A stretch of DNA of 64,000 bases from positions 1 through 64,000 of the forward strand of contig CANIPU010000013.1 of the NCBI GenBank assembly GCA_947469485.1. Direction: 5' to 3'. Made by a program: the position numbers and the translations under genes. Shown here piece after piece: positions 20,054-29,989 of this stretch. Source of the DNA: Chitinophagaceae bacterium. Lineage in GTDB: Bacteria; Bacteroidota; Bacteroidia; Chitinophagales; UBA10324. The number at the start of each line of letters is the position of its first letter. Position 1 is the stretch's first letter. The notes under the pieces are model-generated. The model ran no database searches. It saw only the letters and a list, made by a program, of their open reading frames with translations, and was not told where the DNA came from.

Positions 20054-21556
20054 ATGAACGCAAAATTTTCTAGTTGTGAAATAAAATGTGCTTGGAAAAA
20101 TGTTTATTTAATTTTTGTATTATTTTTTTTAGTTTCCAATTACAAATCCAAAGCACAATATTGCACTCCAAGTGGAGGGTTTTCGGCTTGTGCATTAGGT
20201 TTAAATGATTTTTGGATTACTGATGTAAACTTTGCTGGCACTGGTTCAACTTTTTCTTATTCAGGAGGTGTTTGTGTTTCGGCTGCTCCCTACTATTTGA
20301 ATACAGGTTATCAAGGTGATGTGGTTGAAGGAAATGCATATACATTGAGCGTTAGTAGAGCAGGAAATTCTTATAATACTTATTTTAATGTTTGGGTTGA
20401 TTGGGACAATAACAATGTTTTGAATAACACCACTCCGTTTGTTGAAAATATTGCATCAAATTTATTTCTAAGTGCAGGAGGAAGTCTTAATGCAACTACT
20501 ACTATTACTGTTCCTTTGGGCGTTGCAAGCGGTATTCATCGAATGAGAGTGCGTGTACAGTATAATGTTACAAATGCAAATAATCCCTGTCTCACAACTG
20601 GTCAGGCAGAATCAAAGGATTTTAATTTAAATGTGATATCAGGTTGTATTCCTCCAACAATTACAGCTAATGTTTCTAATGGTTCAATTTGCGAAGGAGA
20701 TTCTGTTGTTTTTAATGGAAACGGAAGTTCTGTTTCGTATTTATGGAGCAATGGAATAATAAATGGAACTCAATATTTTCCAGTTGCAACAAATACTTAT
20801 TATGTAATCGGCACTGATATAAATGGATGTACTGGAATTGATTCTGTTAGTGTTATAGTTAACACCTTGCCGTTATTTACTCTTTCGGTTTCACCATCGG
20901 AAATTTGCAATGGTGACACTGCTTATTCAAATGTTAGTTCAACTGATTCATTAACTTTTGTATGGAACCCTGGCGGCTTTTCTGGAAGTTCACCAATTTT
21001 AATTCCTGCAATATCTACCACTTATACATGTATAGCAACAAATCAATTTGGATGTTCTGATAGTAATCAATTAGTACTTTCTGTTTTACCGCTGCCTATT
21101 GCACCAGTTATTACTGAATCAGGAGGAGTGTTAAATGCAAATGCTACTGGGGCAACAAGTTACCAGTGGTCAGTTGATGGTAATCAAATCAATGGAGCTA
21201 CTAACAATACATTTGACGCAGGTTCGCAATTTGGGAATTATACTGTGATTATTTCAGATTCTGCCGGGTGTCAAAATGAATCCTCTATATTTAACTATTT
21301 AGGGAATGCAGTTTATTCAATTAAAAATTTTTTTATTTCAGTGTTTCCAAACCCATTTACTTCTGAAATATCAATTCAAGGCTTTGATGGAATTGTAGAA
21401 ATTGAATTGATGAATGCACAAGGGAAAGTTCTGTTAAAGAAAGTATCTAATAATAAAATTGAAATACTGAATACAGTTTCGTTTCCTTCAGGATTGTATT
21501 TATTGAAAGTTAAATCTGAAAAAGAATTAATTAATAGCATTATTGTGAAGAATTAA
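20054..21556 (+). CDS. GEVED-domain secreted protein with T9SS type A sorting domain
   Basis: NTYFNVWVDWDNNNVLNNTTPFVENIAS...GIHRMRVRVQYN; C-terminal ISVFPNPFTSEISIQG...KNI type CTD. Confidence 0.78.
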   Translation: MNAKFSSCEIKCAWKNVYLIFVLFFLVSNYKSKAQYCTPSGGFSACALGLNDFWITDVNFAGTGSTFSYSGGVCVSAAPYYLNTGYQGDVVEGNAYTLSVSRAGNSYNTYFNVWVDWDNNNVLNNTTPFVENIASNLFLSAGGSLNATTTITVPLGVASGIHRMRVRVQYNVTNANNPCLTTGQAESKDFNLNVISGCIPPTITANVSNGSICEGDSVVFNGNGSSVSYLWSNGIINGTQYFPVATNTYYVIGTDINGCTGIDSVSVIVNTLPLFTLSVSPSEICNGDTAYSNVSSTDSLTFVWNPGGFSGSSPILIPAISTTYTCIATNQFGCSDSNQLVLSVLPLPIAPVITESGGVLNANATGATSYQWSVDGNQINGATNNTFDAGSQFGNYTVIISDSAGCQNESSIFNYLGNAVYSIKNFFISVFPNPFTSEISIQGFDGIVEIELMNAQGKVLLKKVSNNKIEILNTVSFPSGLYLLKVKSEKELINSIIVKN

Positions 21557-21760
21557 TTATTTAAGATAAGTGTTTTATGGAATAAGATGGGGAGTCGTTT
21601 TTCTATTTCTTATCATTAAAAGAATTTAAGTTTATGGTGTAATTTATTTTGTTAAGCCTTATATTTTACCCGCTCAACTAATTGTTAACGCGTTTCATCA
21701 AAAAAATATTTTTAAAGGGAAATAGGTGTTCTTGTTTTGTAAAATCAAAATTGCAAAACA

Positions 21761-24700
21761 ATGAGAAAAGGGCTACTATTAATTTTTGTTGGAGCGATGG
21801 TATCTGTTGGAAGTTTGTTATTATCATCGAATGAAATAATAGGTGATACCTCAGGTCCAAATGCAGGTAAATGTGGTGCACCAAGTGACAATTTTACCAA
21901 TTGCACTTCGTGCCACAATGGAACTGCTACAACTGCTACAGGTTGGATTACATCAAATATTCCATCAAGTGGATATGTTGCAGGAACTACTTATACAATT
22001 ACTGCAACAGCAACCTATACTGGATTAGTTAGGTTCGGTTTTCAAATCTCTCCTCAAAATTCAAGTGGAGTAAAACTTGGAACTTTGGTTCTTACAAACA
22101 CAACAACAACCCAACTTGTTGGTAGTAGTAAATATGTTGAACATAAATCTGCCGGCACGACTGGCACAACTGGTTATCATACCTGGAACTTTAACTGGAT
22201 TGCCCCGATAGCTGGAAGTGGTCCTGTAAATTTTTATGGTTCTTTTAATTGTGCCAATAATAACGGAAGTGAAAGTGGTGATCATATTTACAATTCGGTT
22301 TTAGCAGTAAATGAAGGGGGATGTTCAATAAGTACATCAGTTACTGCAAATGGCCCTACAACCTTTTGCTCGGGAGGGAGTGTTGCATTAAATGCAGGTT
22401 CCGGTTTCGCTACTTATCATTGGTCAAATAATGCAACAGCACAATCAATTAATGTTACAAATTCTGGAACCTATAGTGTTACTGTTACAAATAGCTCAGG
22501 GTGTTCCACTACTGCAAGTTCCCCGAATATAGTTGTGAATCCTACACCTTCAATACCGGTTATTACACCAAACGGGTCTACAACATTTTGTCAAGGAGGA
22601 AGTGTTAACTTAAGTGCTACAAGTGGTGCGTCAGCATATCATTGGTCGAACAATGCAACAGCACAATCTATAAATGTTTCAATATCGGGGAATTATACGG
22701 TTACTATTACTAATTCAAGCGGATGTTCTTCAGTTTCATCGTCAACCATTGTAACAGTTAACGCTGTTCCTTCAATTCCTGTTATTACGCCAGGTGGGGC
22801 AACTACTTTTTGCCAGGGTGGAAGTGTAAATCTTAGCGCGCCAGCAGGAGCTGCTACTTATCATTGGTCAACCAATGCTTCTACCCAATCAATCAATCAA
22901 TGTTACCTCTTCGGGGAGTTATATGGTGACAGTTACGAATAGTAGTGGTTGTCAGGCTATTTCTTCACCTACAACAGTAATAGTAAACCCTTTACCCACT
23001 ACAACAATTACAGGATCTACAACTGTTTGTTCTGGTTCAAGTTCGATCCTTAATGCTGGAGTGGGTTTTACCTCATATCATTGGTCTACAAATGCGTCTA
23101 CACAAACAATTTCAGTTAATTCAGCTGGCACTTACTCTGTAACTGTTACAAATGCAAGTAATTGTACTGGAATTGCCTCTGTTATTGTCACTGTAGGTTC
23201 AGGTTTGACCCCTTCAATTTCCGGCTCTTCAATTCTTTGTTCTGGAACTAGCTCAGTTCTTAATGCCGGATCAGGATATAGTACATATCACTGGTCAACA
23301 AATGGAACAACTCAATCCATTTCAATAAGTTCGGCAGGCGTTTATTCAGTGACTGTGACGAATTCAAACGGATGTTCAGGAAGTGCTTCAATAACAATTA
23401 CCTCACCAACTTCGCCTACACCAACAGTTACTGGTATTTCAGCAATTTGTATAGGTTCGAATTCTAATTTTAATTCGGGTAGCGGTTTTAGTTCATATAG
23501 TTGGTCAACGGGAGCTACAACACAATCTATTTCTGTTTCAATTGCAGGTACATATAATGTGACTGTTACTAACTCAAGTGGATGTTCTGGAGCAGCCACA
23601 AAAACGCTTACTGTTAACAGCAATCCTTCTCCAATAATTACAGGAGCATCAAATATTTGTTCCGGAACAAATGCTACGCTTAATGGAGGGGCAGGATTTA
23701 GCTCCTATCATTGGTCAACCAATGCCACGACACAAACAATAACTGTTAATTCAGCAAATACTTATTCAATTACCGTAACAAATTCATCTGGGTGTTCTGG
23801 TACAGATTCAAAATCAATTAATGTAAATCCAGCACCCAATCCCGTTATTACAGGAGCGTCTACAATTTGCGGAGGGGCAAGTACAGTACTTCATGCAGGT
23901 GCAGGTTATAGTTCGTATTTGTGGTCTACAGGTTCAACAAATCAAAATATAAGCGTCTCAACAGCCAACACATATTATGTAACTGTTACAAATTCTTTAG
24001 GTTGTTCAGGAGTTAATTCGAAAGTAGTAACAGTAGGAAGTATTCCCAATCCAGTAATTTCATCAAATGGATTAACTTCAATTTGCCAGGGAAGTTTTGC
24101 TACTCTAGTTGCAGACTCCGGATATGCATCCTATAATTGGTCAAATGGATCTAGTTTATCTTCAATTTCTGTAAATGACTCAGGCATATTTTCTGCTGTT
24201 GTTTCAGATGTTAACGGTTGTATAGGCTTATCAAACACAATTTCTGTTACTGTAAATGACACACCAATATGTTCAGGATGGATTCAAACATCTGAAATTT
24301 GTTCAGGTGATGCCGCATACATAAGTATAGATGGAGATACTTCCTGGAACTATTTATGGAACCCTGGATTAATGACAGGAATGACATTAACAGTTATTCC
24401 TCCTGTTTCAACAACTTATGTATTAACTGCTACAAACAGCTCCAATTGTACAACTACTTTTTCTTTGCCAATTACTGTTAATCCTGTTCCATTTACACCA
24501 GCAATTATTCAATCAGGAAGTGTATTAATCGCCATGGCGAATAATGCTTTAAGTTATCAATGGTATTTTAATGGCGTATCAATTTCCGGCGCTACTGATA
24601 TGATTTATAATCCTGGCCAACAATATGGAAATTACTCAGTAATTATTTCAAATGATTTTGGATGTGAAGCTCAATCAGTTCCTTATGGTTATTATGGAGT

Positions 24701-24950
24701 TGGAATTTCTAATGTTGTAAGTTCAGATATTGTTATTTATCCAAACCCATTTTTAGATTATATCGAAGTTGAAAACCTTGATGGAAAGAACGAAATAAAA
24801 ATATTTGATATTCAGGGGAAGGCGGTCTACCAAACACTTAACTCGGAAAATATTGAAATGATCAACACATCAGAACTTTCCGCAGGCTTCTATTTACTTA
24901 GAATTATTACCGAATCGAAAATCATCAATAAAGTTTTAGTTAAGAATTAG
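21761..24950 (+). pseudogene. secreted repeat protein with choice-of-anchor-like domain (CTSCH motif), many Ig-like repeats and T9SS CTD; interrupted by a +4 frameshift at (CAAT)4
   Basis: ORFs 21761-22942 and 22875-24950 join in frame when one CAAT of 22886-22901 is removed (STQSINVTSSGSYMVTVTNSSGC). Confidence 0.75.
22886..22901 (+). repeat. (CAAT)4 tetranucleotide tract at the frameshift
   Basis: CCAATCAATCAATCAATG; 3 copies would restore the frame. Confidence 0.9.
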
Positions 24951-24974
24951 TTTAAACTAAGATTTGTATCAATA

Positions 24975-25009
24975 AAAGGGCAGATAAAATATTCTGCCCT
25001 TTGTTTTTA
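24975..25009 (+). terminator. hairpin after T9SS cluster
   Basis: AAAGGGCAGATAAAATATTCTGCCCTTTGTTTTT. Confidence 0.7.
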
Positions 25010-25056
25010 TTAAATCATATTTATTCCCTGATTTCTTTACCTGCAAATTCGTTTAA

Positions 25057-25410
25057 ATGCTAAAAATATATTTCAAACCTACTTGTAGTACCTGTAGGAC
25101 TGCTCTTGATTTGATAAAAGGAAATACTAAAGAAAAAGTCGAATTGTTCGAATATTTAGTGACAGTACCCACTCAAAAAGACATTCGTGATGTATTAAAA
25201 ATGCTCGGACTTAAAGCAGAGCAGATAGTTCGAAAAAAGGAGCCTTTATTTAAAGAAAAATACGAAGGCAAAAAAATATCGAATTCCGAATGGATAAAAA
25301 TTCTAACTCAGAATCCTATTTTAATTGAAAGGCCAATTGTGATTAAAGATGGCAAAGCAATTATTGGTCGACCACCGGAAAGAGTCCTGGAATTACTAGA
25401 AGATATTTAA
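25057..25410 (+). CDS. ArsC/Spx-family arsenate reductase-like protein
   Basis: FKPTCSTCRTALDLI redox motif; LTQNPILIERPIVIKDGKAIIGRPPERV. Confidence 0.85.
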   Translation: MLKIYFKPTCSTCRTALDLIKGNTKEKVELFEYLVTVPTQKDIRDVLKMLGLKAEQIVRKKEPLFKEKYEGKKISNSEWIKILTQNPILIERPIVIKDGKAIIGRPPERVLELLEDI

Positions 25411-25519
25411 GAGGGTAGAAGCTTTTAAGTGCTATGATTAAAATCAGAAAATATTATTAAAATAAAATTGAATTTTGTTAAAATTAGATTTAACTTTCAC
25501 TAACCAAAATCATAAACCC

Positions 25520-25900
25520 ATGATAACTTTAGATTCAATTCAGACTCACCATGAATACAAAACCTGGTTAAACAAATTGGAATTTTTTAAAGACGAGTTG
25601 AAAATATTTAAGAATAGATTATCTGAAGTCACCACTAAAAATTCAAATCATGATGTGCTCGCAATGGTTGAACATTTTCAAAATCAGATTCTGATTCAGC
25701 ACAATGAAATGGATACACTACGACATAACATTAAGCAATACGAAAACAAATTAGAAGCGAGTGTTAAACAGAATATTGTAGCTGCTGATCATAATCCTGA
25801 CCCCGAATTTGGAGAACACAAAGCAAGTATTGACAGATTTGAATATTTATTTAATGAACTTCGAGATGATTGTTTGAAGTTTTTCTCCAAGGTAATGTGA
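25520..25900 (+). CDS. hypothetical coiled-coil-like protein
   Basis: ORF open from 25475; likely start MITLDSIQTHHEYKTWLNKLEFFKDELKIF at 25520; followed by terminator. Confidence 0.55.
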   Translation: MITLDSIQTHHEYKTWLNKLEFFKDELKIFKNRLSEVTTKNSNHDVLAMVEHFQNQILIQHNEMDTLRHNIKQYENKLEASVKQNIVAADHNPDPEFGEHKASIDRFEYLFNELRDDCLKFFSKVM

Positions 25901-25914
25901 GATAAAATAAAATG

Positions 25915-25947
25915 AAAAAGCCCTTCTGATTCAGAGGGGCTTTTTTA
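25915..25947. terminator. bidirectional hairpin between convergent genes
   Basis: AAAAAGCCCTTCTGATTCAGAGGGGCTTTTTTA. Confidence 0.7.
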
Positions 25948-25949
25948 TT

Positions 25950-26216
25950 TTAATCCTTCCAGTACCACCAATTCAGTTTTTTCTTTTCGTGCTTTTTTGT
26001 TTCGGCATAATATACTGCGCAACGAAAAACATAAAGCAGGCAACGGTCATGTTGTGCACTAGTGAGTCGTGTCATTTTATCGTATAGTTGTTGCGGATTT
26101 TTATTTTTTAAATCACTCACGCTTCTTATTCCAAGTAAATACAAGTCATTCGCAATTGATTTCCCAACTCCTGGAATTACCTGTAATGATTTTACAATCT
26201 CTTTTTCAGTATTCAT
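25950..26216 (-). CDS. helix-hairpin-helix domain protein (pathogenicity-locus Cdd1-like)
   Basis: SLQVIPGVGKSIANDLYLLGIRSVSDLKNKNPQQLYDKM. Confidence 0.7.
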   Translation of the reverse strand: MNTEKEIVKSLQVIPGVGKSIANDLYLLGIRSVSDLKNKNPQQLYDKMTRLTSAQHDRCLLYVFRCAVYYAETKKHEKKKLNWWYWKD

Positions 26217-26230
26217 TTTCTGAAAAGAAA

Positions 26231-27916
26231 CTACTTGTTAAAATCTATGACCGCACCAACATTACCATTCGGTTCCTGAATATTCAAAAGAAAAGAAAGG
26301 GTTGGTGCAATATCAGTGATATGATTGAGTGTACCGGTTTCACCTGTTTTTATTTTCCAACCATACCATAACAATGGAACATGAGTATCATAAGAAAATA
26401 TAGCACCGTGCGTTGTGCCTTTTATTCTTCCGCCAAACCAATACGGATCATACAAAATCATAATATCGCCGCTGCGCTTAGGTAAAAAGCTGTTATTCAA
26501 AACTGATTTTAAATGGTCGGGCATTGTTGTCGAATTCAAATCTTCAATTACAAATGAATTGTAATAACCTTTTTGTCTGTTTAATAGTGGTTGAATCCAT
26601 TTCAATACTCCTTCAATTGAAATGTTCTTATGATATAGTATTGAATGATCCAGATAAAGTTGCTGGTTTTCGTAAGCAAGAATAATTCCGGTATCGCCAA
26701 AGGTGTTATTCAATATTATCTTCATTGAATCGAGCAATGAAACTTCATTTATTACTCCGGCTGGAATTCGATAATCATTTGCTAAACCAGGCACAGGAGC
26801 CACACCATGGTCAGCAGTTAAAAAAATCAGGTAATTGTTTTTTCCAACCCATGTATCTAAGAATGAAAAGAAATCTGCAAGGTCTTTGTCTAGTCGTAAA
26901 TAAGTGTCTTCAGATTCTATTGAGTTTGGACCAAATAAATGACCAACATAATCTGTAGATGAAAAACTAACAGATAAAAAATCTGTTGCAGTTCCTTTTC
27001 CGAATTTTTCATTTTTAATAGTGCTGATCGCAAAGTCTTTTAAAAGGGTATTTCCAAAGGGAGTATATTTAACTAAATCATATTTCACCCAGGTGGAATC
27101 AGAAAGGTGATGAGGAAAAATTGGTTTTGTATCTGAGGGCAATGAAGATTCATATTGAATGCTGTCAATCGTGCTTTCAGTATATTGTGCAATTGGCAAC
27201 AGTGTATTCCAGTTTTGCGATAAATATTTTTTTGGCTGTTGTTCAGCATTTATATCAGTTACCCATTTTGGTAATTCGTTCATATAAAAGCTACTGGAAA
27301 TCCAATTCCCAGTCAATCCATCAAGCCAATAAGCAGCATTGCCTGTATGCCCTGCAGGTAGAATAGCGCCTCTGTCTTTCAATGAAATGCCAATTACTTT
27401 CGATTGAAAATTATTTGATAACCGAAGTTGGTCAGTGATGGTAGTGGTTAACATTCTTTGAGGCGACATGTTACCTGATAAATTATCAGCACCAACAGTT
27501 TTATAATTTGCATCACTGGTAACATATACTGTTGAATTGGTTTCCCTATCGTACCAATCATTTGAAACTATTCCGTTAATGGCAGGTACGCTGCCTGTAT
27601 AAATAGAAGCATGCCCAGGTCCAGTATATGTCGGTATATAATTGAACTGCACATTTTTACAATTGAATCCCTGAGTCATTAATCGTTTAAATCCACCTTC
27701 AGAATATTTTGTATAATAACGATACAAAAAATCATAGCGCATCTGGTCAACTACAATTCCAACAACCAGCTTCGGTTGATTCGGTATCGGAGTGGTTTGC
27801 GCAAAAAGATGCTGACCAACGAAAAGAAAAATCAGAACAAGAAAAGTGTTTTTCACAGGAATTAATTTTAGCGCAAGATATACTGTTGATTGAATTGAAA
27901 TAGAAAATTGTAACAT
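26231..27916 (-). CDS. PafA-like alkaline phosphatase / nucleotide pyrophosphatase family
   Basis: VVGIVVDQMRYDFLYRYY, TYTGPGHASIYTGSVPAINGIVSNDWYDR, FLTADHGVAPVPG. Confidence 0.85.
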   Translation of the reverse strand: MLQFSISIQSTVYLALKLIPVKNTFLVLIFLFVGQHLFAQTTPIPNQPKLVVGIVVDQMRYDFLYRYYTKYSEGGFKRLMTQGFNCKNVQFNYIPTYTGPGHASIYTGSVPAINGIVSNDWYDRETNSTVYVTSDANYKTVGADNLSGNMSPQRMLTTTITDQLRLSNNFQSKVIGISLKDRGAILPAGHTGNAAYWLDGLTGNWISSSFYMNELPKWVTDINAEQQPKKYLSQNWNTLLPIAQYTESTIDSIQYESSLPSDTKPIFPHHLSDSTWVKYDLVKYTPFGNTLLKDFAISTIKNEKFGKGTATDFLSVSFSSTDYVGHLFGPNSIESEDTYLRLDKDLADFFSFLDTWVGKNNYLIFLTADHGVAPVPGLANDYRIPAGVINEVSLLDSMKIILNNTFGDTGIILAYENQQLYLDHSILYHKNISIEGVLKWIQPLLNRQKGYYNSFVIEDLNSTTMPDHLKSVLNNSFLPKRSGDIMILYDPYWFGGRIKGTTHGAIFSYDTHVPLLWYGWKIKTGETGTLNHITDIAPTLSFLLNIQEPNGNVGAVIDFNK

Positions 27917-28066
27917 ATAACATTAAATTACCAATGAAAATTTTAATTTCTTTTTCAAAGAATATCCACAGTTTTTAGTGGGAACGAGTAAAATCAAATT
28001 TTTAATTAGCTGACTACATTGCATCCCAAGGCCTCTGAGTTAAAGAGTTTCATATAATAATTAATA

Positions 28067-29944
28067 ATGGCGGAGAAAATTTTTAAGTATGACGAAGACA
28101 GCATCAAATCGCTGGATTGGAAGGAGCACATCCGGTTGCGCCCTGGTATGTACATTGGTAAGCTGGGAGATGGCAGTGCAATGGATGACGGAATTTATGT
28201 CTTATTAAAAGAAACCATTGATAACTGTATTGACGAATACACAATGGGATATGGAAAAAATATTGACATTGAACTAACTGACCACACTGCAAAAGTTCGT
28301 GATTATGGACGAGGAATTCCTTTGGGAAAATTGGTAGAATGCGTAAGTAAAATAAATACAGGTGGCAAGTATGATTCTAATGCGTTTCAAAAGAGCGTTG
28401 GATTAAATGGAGTTGGAACTAAAGCTGTAAATGCACTTTCTTCATCTTTCAAAGTTCAGGCCTGGAGAGATGGTAAAACTAAGGTTGCTGAATTCCTTAC
28501 AGGAGTTTTGAAAAACCAGAGTAAGGAGGAAAAGTCGTCGGAGCAAAATGGTACCCATGTTGAGTTTACACCAGATGAAAAAGTATTTCGCAACTTTCGG
28601 TACATTCCTGAATTTGTAGAAAATCAAATTTGGAATTATTGCTTTTTAAATGCCGGGCTCAACATTAATTTCAATGGAAAGAAATATTTATCTAAAGACG
28701 GGTTGCTTGATTTATTAAAAAGAAAATCAAATCCCGAAGAAATTAGATATCCAATTATTCATTTGAAAGGCGAGGATATAGAAGTTGCATTCACTCATGA
28801 CAACCAATATGGCGAAGAGTATTATTCCTTTGTTAATGGTCAGCATACAACTCAGGGCGGAACTCACCTTCAGGCTTTTAAAGAAGCAATGGTTAAAACG
28901 CTTCGTGATTTTTACAAGAAAGATTTCGACATTAATGACATCAGACAGTCAATAATAGCCTCGGTAAGTGTTCGTGTACAGGAACCTGTTTTTGAATCGC
29001 AAACAAAAACAAAACTCGGCTCTCAGTTTGTATGCGAAGGTGGGCCCTCAATGAGAAGCTTTGTCGGAGATTTTTTAGTTAAAGAATTAGATAACTTTTT
29101 ACATAAAAATCCTGCAACCGCTGATGCATTGCTTCACAGGATCATGCAAAGCGAACGCGAGCGCAAAGAACTTTCCGGTATTCGCAAACTTGCGAATGAA
29201 AGAGCAAAGAAAGCTAACCTTCATAATAAAAAATTGCGCGATTGCAGACTGCATTTAAATGAGGATCAGAAGAAAGAGAATGTATTAAACACAACTTTAT
29301 TTATTACCGAAGGAGATTCGGCGAGTGGTTCTATTACAAAATCGCGGGATGTAGAAACTCAAGCAGTTTTCAGCTTGCGGGGAAAACCACTCAATTGTTA
29401 TGGTTTAACAAAGAAGATTGTATACGAGAACGAAGAATTTAATTTGTTGCAGCATGCTTTGAATATTGAGGAAGGATTAGAGAATCTTCGATACAACAGA
29501 GTTGTAATTTCAACTGATGCCGATGTTGATGGAATGCACATAAGATTGTTATTGCTTACTTTCTTTCTTCAGTTTTTTCCTGATCTAGTGAAGAATGGTC
29601 ATGTATATGTTCTTGATACACCACTCTTCCGTGTGCGCGATAAAAAGGAAACCATTTACTGTTACAGTGAAACAGAAAAGCAAAATGCAATTAAAAAACT
29701 AACCGGCAAACCGGAAATCACCCGCTTCAAAGGACTCGGTGAAATTTCACCTGAAGAATTTGCGAATTTTATTGGAGATGAAATAAAATTAGATCCTATA
29801 ATTCTGAAGCCGGAAATGAGCATACAACATTTACTGGAATATTATATGGGAAAAAATACACCTGCACGGCAGGAGTTTATCATCGGTAATTTAAAATTTG
29901 AAAAGGATATAATTGAGGAAGAAGAGGCTGTTGTATTAGTTTAA
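28067..29944 (+). CDS. parE: DNA topoisomerase IV subunit B (gyrB/parE type)
   Basis: [45 protein letters not shown]. Confidence 0.88.
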   Translation: MAEKIFKYDEDSIKSLDWKEHIRLRPGMYIGKLGDGSAMDDGIYVLLKETIDNCIDEYTMGYGKNIDIELTDHTAKVRDYGRGIPLGKLVECVSKINTGGKYDSNAFQKSVGLNGVGTKAVNALSSSFKVQAWRDGKTKVAEFLTGVLKNQSKEEKSSEQNGTHVEFTPDEKVFRNFRYIPEFVENQIWNYCFLNAGLNINFNGKKYLSKDGLLDLLKRKSNPEEIRYPIIHLKGEDIEVAFTHDNQYGEEYYSFVNGQHTTQGGTHLQAFKEAMVKTLRDFYKKDFDINDIRQSIIASVSVRVQEPVFESQTKTKLGSQFVCEGGPSMRSFVGDFLVKELDNFLHKNPATADALLHRIMQSERERKELSGIRKLANERAKKANLHNKKLRDCRLHLNEDQKKENVLNTTLFITEGDSASGSITKSRDVETQAVFSLRGKPLNCYGLTKKIVYENEEFNLLQHALNIEEGLENLRYNRVVISTDADVDGMHIRLLLLTFFLQFFPDLVKNGHVYVLDTPLFRVRDKKETIYCYSETEKQNAIKKLTGKPEITRFKGLGEISPEEFANFIGDEIKLDPIILKPEMSIQHLLEYYMGKNTPARQEFIIGNLKFEKDIIEEEEAVVLV

Positions 29945-29989
29945 GTTGAATTATTAATATTAATGGAAATTGAAATTTGATTAACCAGA

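Noticed and set aside
23342-23623. 93-aa minus-strand ORF in the T9SS repeat gene
   Set aside because: Antisense artefact of the Ser/Thr-rich repeat composition.
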